The notes under the pieces were generated by a model. It saw only the letters and a list, made by a program, of their open reading frames with translations. It made no database searches and was not told where the DNA came from. The position numbers and the translations under genes were made by a program. From Erysipelothrix sp. (GTDB lineage Bacteria > Bacillota_I > Bacilli_A > Erysipelotrichales > Erysipelotrichaceae), in the NCBI GenBank assembly GCA_012511085.1, contig JAAZGU010000219.1, positions 1 through 11,682 on the forward strand: a stretch of 11,682 nt of DNA, in the 5' to 3' direction. Below are positions 7,237 through 11,682 of this stretch, piece after piece (the stretch's first letter is position 1; the number at the start of each line of letters is the position of its first letter).

Positions 7237-8050
7237 ATTAATTAAAGCAGCCTTTGAGCACGATGCGGATTCCACCATCAAAGAAGCAATGTTGTATTCG
7301 CTCGGTGGTAAAAGTAAGCAGTTGCGTTCGCAGCTCATTTTGGCGATGCTCGAAGATTATGGCGTTGAAGCAATGTTTGGTTATCCAAGTGCCATTGCTT
7401 TGGAAATGATTCAAACCTATTCATTGATTCACGATGATTTACCAGCCATGGATGATGATGGCTGGCGGCGTAATCAGTTGTCGAATCACAAACAATACGA
7501 TGAAGCAACTGCAATTTTAGCAGGGGATGGGCTGTTGACAAAGGCAATGGAAGTGATTGTTACCAGTGAATACGATGCTGCGCTTAAAGTTGCGATATTA
7601 AATGAACTCACGCTCGCAAGTGGGATTAATGGTATGATTCTTGGTCAACACTATGACATGCAAGCCCATCATTTAAAACACAACAACGACGTACTAAAAA
7701 TGTACAGTTTAAAAACAGGTATGTTGTTTGGTGCCGCCTTGGCAATTGGCGCGCACTTATCCAATCAAGGTTACTTGGTCGATAATTATCGTACGATTGG
7801 TCAAAGTTTAGGGGTTGCTTTTCAAATCCAAGATGACTTGTTTGATCTGGATAAAAGTGAAGCACAATTAGGAAAATCAAAAAGTGATATGGAAAATGAA
7901 AAAATCACGATTGTGACCCTCAGTGGTCGTAAAGCGGCTATTTATCTTATGACAAACACACTTAACGATGTGATTGAATCTTTAAAAAGGATGCACCAAC
8001 ACGATTATGTGCTCACTTTAATTGAATCGATTAAACAACGAGGGTACTAA
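7211..8050 (+). CDS. ispA: Polyprenyl synthetase, farnesyl diphosphate synthase type
   Basis: The 279-residue protein has both Asp-rich motifs that bind Mg2+ and the allylic diphosphate: DDLPAMDD (75-82) and DDLFD (208-212), plus the KTG segment (168-170) and GDGLL (105-109). Such enzymes condense IPP with DMAPP/GPP to make farnesyl diphosphate for undecaprenyl phosphate and quinones. In the IPP-binding area the usual GGKRLRP reads KSKQLRS, keeping Lys36 and Arg39, and the His before the first motif (usually ..IHTYSLIHDD) is Gln68. The protein is slightly shorter at the N-terminus than Bacillus IspA. I chose ATG 7211, close behind AAGGA (7202-7206); GTG 7208 and ATG 7223 are alternatives. The stop lies one base before the dxs-like start. 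Confidence 0.9.
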   Translation: MSSVMKLHELIKAAFEHDADSTIKEAMLYSLGGKSKQLRSQLILAMLEDYGVEAMFGYPSAIALEMIQTYSLIHDDLPAMDDDGWRRNQLSNHKQYDEATAILAGDGLLTKAMEVIVTSEYDAALKVAILNELTLASGINGMILGQHYDMQAHHLKHNNDVLKMYSLKTGMLFGAALAIGAHLSNQGYLVDNYRTIGQSLGVAFQIQDDLFDLDKSEAQLGKSKSDMENEKITIVTLSGRKAAIYLMTNTLNDVIESLKRMHQHDYVLTLIESIKQRGY

Positions 8051-8051
8051 C

Positions 8052-9752
8052 ATGTTACAAAGCTTTATTGAAAATCCTAACATTGTAAAGTCATTAAACA
8101 ATAAGCAAACTAAAGAACTAGGCAACGCACTTTTTAAGCGCCTGCATGAAGCTGACACCAAGTTTTTATTCAATAAACAACACATTATGTTTGTGCTGGC
8201 ATTAATTAAAGTGTTTGATTACCAGCGTGACCTAATCTTATTTGATCATGACACGCTTTTGTATTTGTTTAATGAATTGACACAAAACACCATGCAACGT
8301 CAAAGTCTCGCCTTGGCCTTTGGTTATAGTTTTGGTTCGCAGATTATCAATGAACATTTAAACATAATCAGTGTGATTGGTGATCATTCTCTGAATAAAG
8401 GGGACACCTTTGAAGCTTTGACTCAAATCGGAACTTTGAAAAACAAAGTTATTATCATCTATTTTGATGAAGATTTATCACACTCACAAGCCACCTTTTT
8501 AAGCAAGAACTTTTCACGAATCCGTACTTCCAAACCTTATACGCATATCAAAGGTGATGTTCGGAAGGTCTTGAGCATGAATCGGCTTGGAAAAGGGGTA
8601 TTAAAGGGTTTAAGCGGTGTGCGCAACGTCGTGAAAGACGTGCTTCTAGCTCCAAGTATCTTTGAAGAATTAAACATCGAGTACTTGGGACCCATCAATT
8701 TCATGGATCAAAAGATGATTGTTGGGGCGCTGCGCATGGCTAAAAACGATAATCAAGCGCTTGCGATCCATCTTGTGAAACAAAAGCCGAAAAAACAAGA
8801 ATTAAAAAAGCAGCAGGCTTTGGATGAACGTTTGTTAAGTGAACTTTCTTACGAACAATTGTTGCATGAGTCGCTGACGAATTACTTAAAAGATAATCAG
8901 GACGCCCTCATTATTGCAGCTTCGACATTCAAGGACGCTTTTAATTTTTTAAGTAAACAAGGGCATAAGGTATGGTTTTTTGATGCGTCTTCTCCATTTA
9001 TGTTCTCATTAGCGGATGCCTTGCGCAAGTCCAGCTATAAAATCATTTTGATTTTAAACAGTGAAGATATCGAACAGGCTTCACATGCGATGTTTAGTCA
9101 ACCCGATTTGCATCAGCGCAACATCACACTTTTCATTTTAAACACTGGAATTATTAAGACAGGGGAGCACGTACAATTTAATGTTTATGACGTGGCCTTG
9201 TTGTCGCGCTTATCACATAACATCATCGCACAACCTAAAGATAAAAATGAAGCACTCAATTTAATCGCGTCCGCTTTGAACTATGAAGGCATGTTTGCCT
9301 TGCGTTTATCGAATCAAGTCACGCAGCAACAAGCACATGCATTGACAGATATTGAGGTTGGAACTTGGGAGATTACTTACACGCATCCCCAACCGCAAGT
9401 GCTCGTTTTGCTTTATGGTGACATGGTTAATGCCTTAAGCAAACGCATGCAAGCCAATGAATTACCAGTGATGCTTGTGAATGCGCGTTTTATCAAACCC
9501 CTGGATTACAAGATGCTTAAAAAAATGGCAGACATGCATAAACCCATGATTGTTTATGAAGAAGATGACAAAATTGGTGGATTTTACCATCAATTGTTGG
9601 AATATTTTGCAAAGGAAAACATGACTGTTTCAATTCAACGGGTTGGAATCAATCATCCGTTTGTTGAGAAGGACAGTGTCGCGTTGACTAAAAAGGCAAA
9701 CAACATTGATACAAACGCTTTAATGGAGGCAATTATTAAAACAATTGAATAA
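8052..9752 (+). CDS. DXS-like protein, probable pseudoenzyme
   Basis: The uninterrupted 566-codon gene sits in the normal dxs position. Its C-terminal third matches DXS well (VNARFIKPLDYKML 476-489, then a VYEED and GGF stretch 501-511), as do YLGPI (211-215) and YDVALLSRLSHNIIAQP (379-395). DXS makes 1-deoxy-D-xylulose 5-phosphate with thiamine diphosphate. Here the N-terminal KTGGH is EADTK (33-37), the GHxSTS segment region is shortened by about 30 residues, GDGALTGG reads GDHSLNKG (110-117), the NDN Mg2+ position reads FDED (138-141), the KGKGY stretch is missing, and the GIAEQH block with the catalytic Glu is ASSPFM (312-317). The family is about 620-635 residues. ATG 8052 follows GAGGG (8040-8044); an in-frame ATG at 8022 inside ispA is less likely. 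Activity is very unlikely; fold retention is inferred. Confidence 0.85.
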   Translation: MLQSFIENPNIVKSLNNKQTKELGNALFKRLHEADTKFLFNKQHIMFVLALIKVFDYQRDLILFDHDTLLYLFNELTQNTMQRQSLALAFGYSFGSQIINEHLNIISVIGDHSLNKGDTFEALTQIGTLKNKVIIIYFDEDLSHSQATFLSKNFSRIRTSKPYTHIKGDVRKVLSMNRLGKGVLKGLSGVRNVVKDVLLAPSIFEELNIEYLGPINFMDQKMIVGALRMAKNDNQALAIHLVKQKPKKQELKKQQALDERLLSELSYEQLLHESLTNYLKDNQDALIIAASTFKDAFNFLSKQGHKVWFFDASSPFMFSLADALRKSSYKIILILNSEDIEQASHAMFSQPDLHQRNITLFILNTGIIKTGEHVQFNVYDVALLSRLSHNIIAQPKDKNEALNLIASALNYEGMFALRLSNQVTQQQAHALTDIEVGTWEITYTHPQPQVLVLLYGDMVNALSKRMQANELPVMLVNARFIKPLDYKMLKKMADMHKPMIVYEEDDKIGGFYHQLLEYFAKENMTVSIQRVGINHPFVEKDSVALTKKANNIDTNALMEAIIKTIE

Positions 9753-9874
9753 TGAAACGGCTGGATTTAATGGTTGCCAGTGTCTTTGGTGTGAGCCGCT
9801 CACAAGCTTTGGATTTGATTAAACAAGGGCAAGTGTACGTCAACCACCAAGTCATTAAGAAGGCAAGTTATTAA
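9752..9874 (+). pseudogene. tlyA: N-terminal S4-domain fragment of tlyA, ended by in-frame TAA
   Basis: From the ATG at 9752, which shares a base with the dxs-like stop (TAATG), 40 codons encode an S4 RNA-binding domain: MKRLDLMVASVFGVSRSQAL, then the IKQGQVYVN turn and VIKKAS. A TAA at 9872-9874 stops it. The same frame continues directly with VHEFDKIEL and then the intact methyltransferase half, so a single base change (for example CAA to TAA) would explain the break. In TlyA the S4 domain helps bind rRNA. Whether this is a real mutation or a sequencing error cannot be told here. Confidence 0.8.
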
Positions 9875-9901
9875 GTTCATGAATTTGATAAGATTGAGTT
9901 A

Positions 9902-10495
9902 TTGAAAAAACAACGGTTTGTGTCACGCGGTGGCGACAAACTTTTTAATGCGATTAAAAAACTGAATATTGATGTTAGGTATAAACATTGTTTGGATGTC
10001 GGGGCTGCGACCGGTGGTTTTAGCGATTGTTTGATTCAACTTGGAGCAAAGGATGTGGTGGCAATCGATGTTGGGAGCAACCAACTGCATGCAAGCTTAC
10101 GTCAGCATCCGCAAATTAGAGTTTATGAAAAGACAAACATCAACAATGTGAATCCCAATGATTTTTCTAATAAATTTGATATAATTGTGGTGGATGTTTC
10201 TTTTACAAGCTTGAAAGTCATTTTTGACCGTGTGATTCAACACTTAAAATCAGATGGTGAAATCTTATGGCTGTTTAAACCGCAATTTGAAGTTGGTAAG
10301 GAATTCCTAAATAAAAAAGGAATAGTAAAACAAGAGCAGGTCGTGCACCATGTTTTAAAGGAAACGACCACGAAACTTCAAGCCCAGGGTTTCAAAGTCA
10401 CAATTATTAAAAGTGATCTTAAAGGCAAACAAGGAAATCAAGAGTATTTCTTACATATAAAACAGGAGCAGCATGTTATTACAATTAACCGTTGA
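9902..10495 (+). CDS. tlyA: TlyA methyltransferase half (rRNA 2'-O-methyltransferase/FtsJ fold)
   Basis: The 197-residue product from TTG 9902 corresponds to the whole catalytic domain of TlyA/YqxC, in frame with the S4 fragment upstream. It begins KKQRFVSRGGDKL and has the SAM site LDVGAATGGFSDCL (31-44). The catalytic Lys-Asp-Lys-Glu set is present as K13, D98 in VDVSFTSL, K126 in KPQFE and E181 in NQEYFLH. TlyA methylates the 2'-hydroxyl of cytidines in rRNA. The TTG start is only a possibility: it overlaps the end of a 9-codon frame (9879-9905), and no strong ribosome site was seen. Alternatively this is the 3' part of a full tlyA from 9752 broken by one stop codon. The argR gene that normally follows is absent and recN overlaps the end by 23 nt. 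Confidence 0.75.
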   Translation: MKKQRFVSRGGDKLFNAIKKLNIDVRYKHCLDVGAATGGFSDCLIQLGAKDVVAIDVGSNQLHASLRQHPQIRVYEKTNINNVNPNDFSNKFDIIVVDVSFTSLKVIFDRVIQHLKSDGEILWLFKPQFEVGKEFLNKKGIVKQEQVVHHVLKETTTKLQAQGFKVTIIKSDLKGKQGNQEYFLHIKQEQHVITINR

Positions 10496-11682
10496 AAACT
10501 TTGTATTAATTGATAATGTAACCATCGATTTTAATGATGGTTTGCATGTCTTTACTGGCGAAACAGGTGCTGGTAAAAGCCTCATGGTGGATGCCATTGC
10601 ACTGCTTTCTGGGGCACGTGCTTCCACAACTTTAATTAAAAAAGATGAAGATTCAGCTTACGTGGAAGGCGTTTTTAAGTTCAATGAAAAAAGTGAAGCT
10701 GGACAGCTTGCACATGAATTAGGTTATGATGTTAACGATGTACTTGTCTTTAGCCGTGAAATTACTAAAGACAATCGTAATGTATGTAAAATCAACCATA
10801 AGATTGTGCCCTTAAAAACACTGAGGGACATTTTAAGCGCAGAAATTGACATTCATAGTCAACATGATACTCAATATTTACTACAAGAAAAGAACCACAT
10901 CCGGCTTTTGGATAACTATTTGGGTGATCATCAGCTCTTTAAGGATGTGCAACAGGCATTTAAACTTTACAAAGATGCCCAAAACCACACCAAACATGTT
11001 GAAGCCCTCATCCTTGACACCAATGACCTTGATTTTTTACAATTCCAACTCAATGAATTGGAGACTCTGTCACCTTCATTTGAAGATTATGAACAACTCC
11101 ATCACCAACAAAAGGAAATGATGGCTTTTGAGAAAATATCAACAACCACTAACCAAGTTCTTGATCTTTTTGATCAGGAAGGGGGCGTGCTTGAGGCTAG
11201 TTATGAAGCCCAACGTTTACTGGAAACCATCGATAATGAAAAATTGAAAGAAGTTGCTTCCATGATGCTTGATGGGTACACAATCTTGTCAGAGGCAAGA
11301 ACAAGCTTGGTGGATTACGTAACGAACTTATCATTTGACCAAGAACAATTTGACACGATCATGGGTCGCTTGGCGCAATACGATCGTTTGAAACGTAAAC
11401 ATGGTGGCAGTGTTGATGCCTTGCTGGCGAAGCAAGCAACGATTCAAGAGACAATTTACAATGTCGAACACCATCAACAAGTTTTAGAAGCAGCGCAATT
11501 AAAAGAAAAACAAGCTTATCAAGCTTATCATAAAGTCGCACAAGCTTTAAGTAGCGCCCGTAAAAAGGCGGCGCAACAACTATCACAGGCGATTGAAACT
11601 CACTTAAAAGATTTGCAATTGCCACACGCTAAACTGGATGTTGTTTTTACTGAAGCCAATTCAGCCCGCCATGGTATTGATA
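10473..11682 (+). CDS. recN: DNA repair protein RecN, N-terminal part (runs off the window)
   Basis: An open frame from ATG 10473 to the end of the window gives 403 codons of a protein normally about 560 residues long. It shows the RecN/SMC N-terminal ATPase half: VLIDNVTIDF (11-20), Walker A FTGETGAGKS (27-36), VFSREITKDNRN (92-103), DIHSQHDTQ (126-134, usually DIHGQHE.Q), and RLLDNYLG. The coiled-coil arm follows, including DFLQFQLNELE and YDRLKRKHGG. RecN acts early in double-strand break repair, promoting end cohesion and RecA loading. The start has AGGAG at 10464-10468, four bases upstream, and lies inside the tlyA 3' end, so translation is coupled. No break is visible in the part present; the Walker B half is outside the window. 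Confidence 0.94.
   Translation, partial: MLLQLTVENFVLIDNVTIDFNDGLHVFTGETGAGKSLMVDAIALLSGARASTTLIKKDEDSAYVEGVFKFNEKSEAGQLAHELGYDVNDVLVFSREITKDNRNVCKINHKIVPLKTLRDILSAEIDIHSQHDTQYLLQEKNHIRLLDNYLGDHQLFKDVQQAFKLYKDAQNHTKHVEALILDTNDLDFLQFQLNELETLSPSFEDYEQLHHQQKEMMAFEKISTTTNQVLDLFDQEGGVLEASYEAQRLLETIDNEKLKEVASMMLDGYTILSEARTSLVDYVTNLSFDQEQFDTIMGRLAQYDRLKRKHGGSVDALLAKQATIQETIYNVEHHQQVLEAAQLKEKQAYQAYHKVAQALSSARKKAAQQLSQAIETHLKDLQLPHAKLDVVFTEANSARHGID

Noticed and set aside
9872..9874. TAA in tlyA read as a sense codon (alternative genetic code)
   Set aside because: xseA, ispA and the dxs-like gene all end in TAA exactly where the next gene begins, so TAA is a working stop here; TGA is also a stop (nusB, xseB).
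10846..11121. 91-codon plus-strand open frame
   Set aside because: It is an out-of-frame shadow of recN, whose real frame runs from 10473 to the window end.

Overview
The window looks like a low-GC Firmicutes/Tenericutes chromosome. The right-hand two thirds carry the order Asp23 gene - nusB - xseA - xseB - ispA - dxs-like - tlyA - recN. This is the Bacillus yqhY-nusB-folD-xseA-xseB-ispA-dxs-yqxC-argR-recN neighbourhood with folD and argR missing. TGA is used as a stop (ends of nusB, xseB and the ABC ATPase) and TGG for Trp, so the genetic code is standard. That excludes the Mycoplasma/Spiroplasma code but fits Acholeplasma/Izemoplasma-like Mollicutes or Erysipelotrichia-like bacteria; the exact taxon is inference.

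Region 1 (1-4193) is an AT-rich cassette of four co-directional genes behind an extended -10 promoter: an unrecognised lipoprotein, a small membrane-anchored adaptor with a lipoyl-type half-motif, a MacB/LolD-type ATPase and an FtsX/MacB-type permease. The last three overlap by 4 nt at each junction. Together they look like a mechanotransmission or efflux type ABC system with its own surface lipoprotein; the substrate is unknown.

Region 2 (4194-4963) is non-coding apart from a decayed IS30-family transposase remnant on the minus strand. It marks the junction between the AT-rich cassette and the more GC-balanced housekeeping cluster. The promoter of the Asp23 gene closes the region.

Region 3 (4964-11682) is the housekeeping cluster. 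The Asp23 gene has its own promoter and ends in a Rho-independent terminator. nusB has a new promoter and is followed by tightly overlapping xseA, xseB, ispA, dxs-like, tlyA and recN (open at the window's right edge), probably one transcript.

The most notable points lie in the isoprenoid/tlyA part. The dxs-like gene is a long intact ORF of 566 codons that keeps the DXS fold signature at its C-terminus, but it has lost most thiamine diphosphate and catalytic residues, so it appears to encode a pseudoenzyme. ispA keeps both Asp-rich motifs but has unusual substitutions in its IPP-binding region. tlyA is cut by a single in-frame TAA between its S4 domain and a fully conserved methyltransferase domain. 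The cluster therefore shows piecemeal loss (folD, argR), catalytic decay (dxs) and a fresh-looking nonsense change (tlyA) while gene order and coupling are kept.
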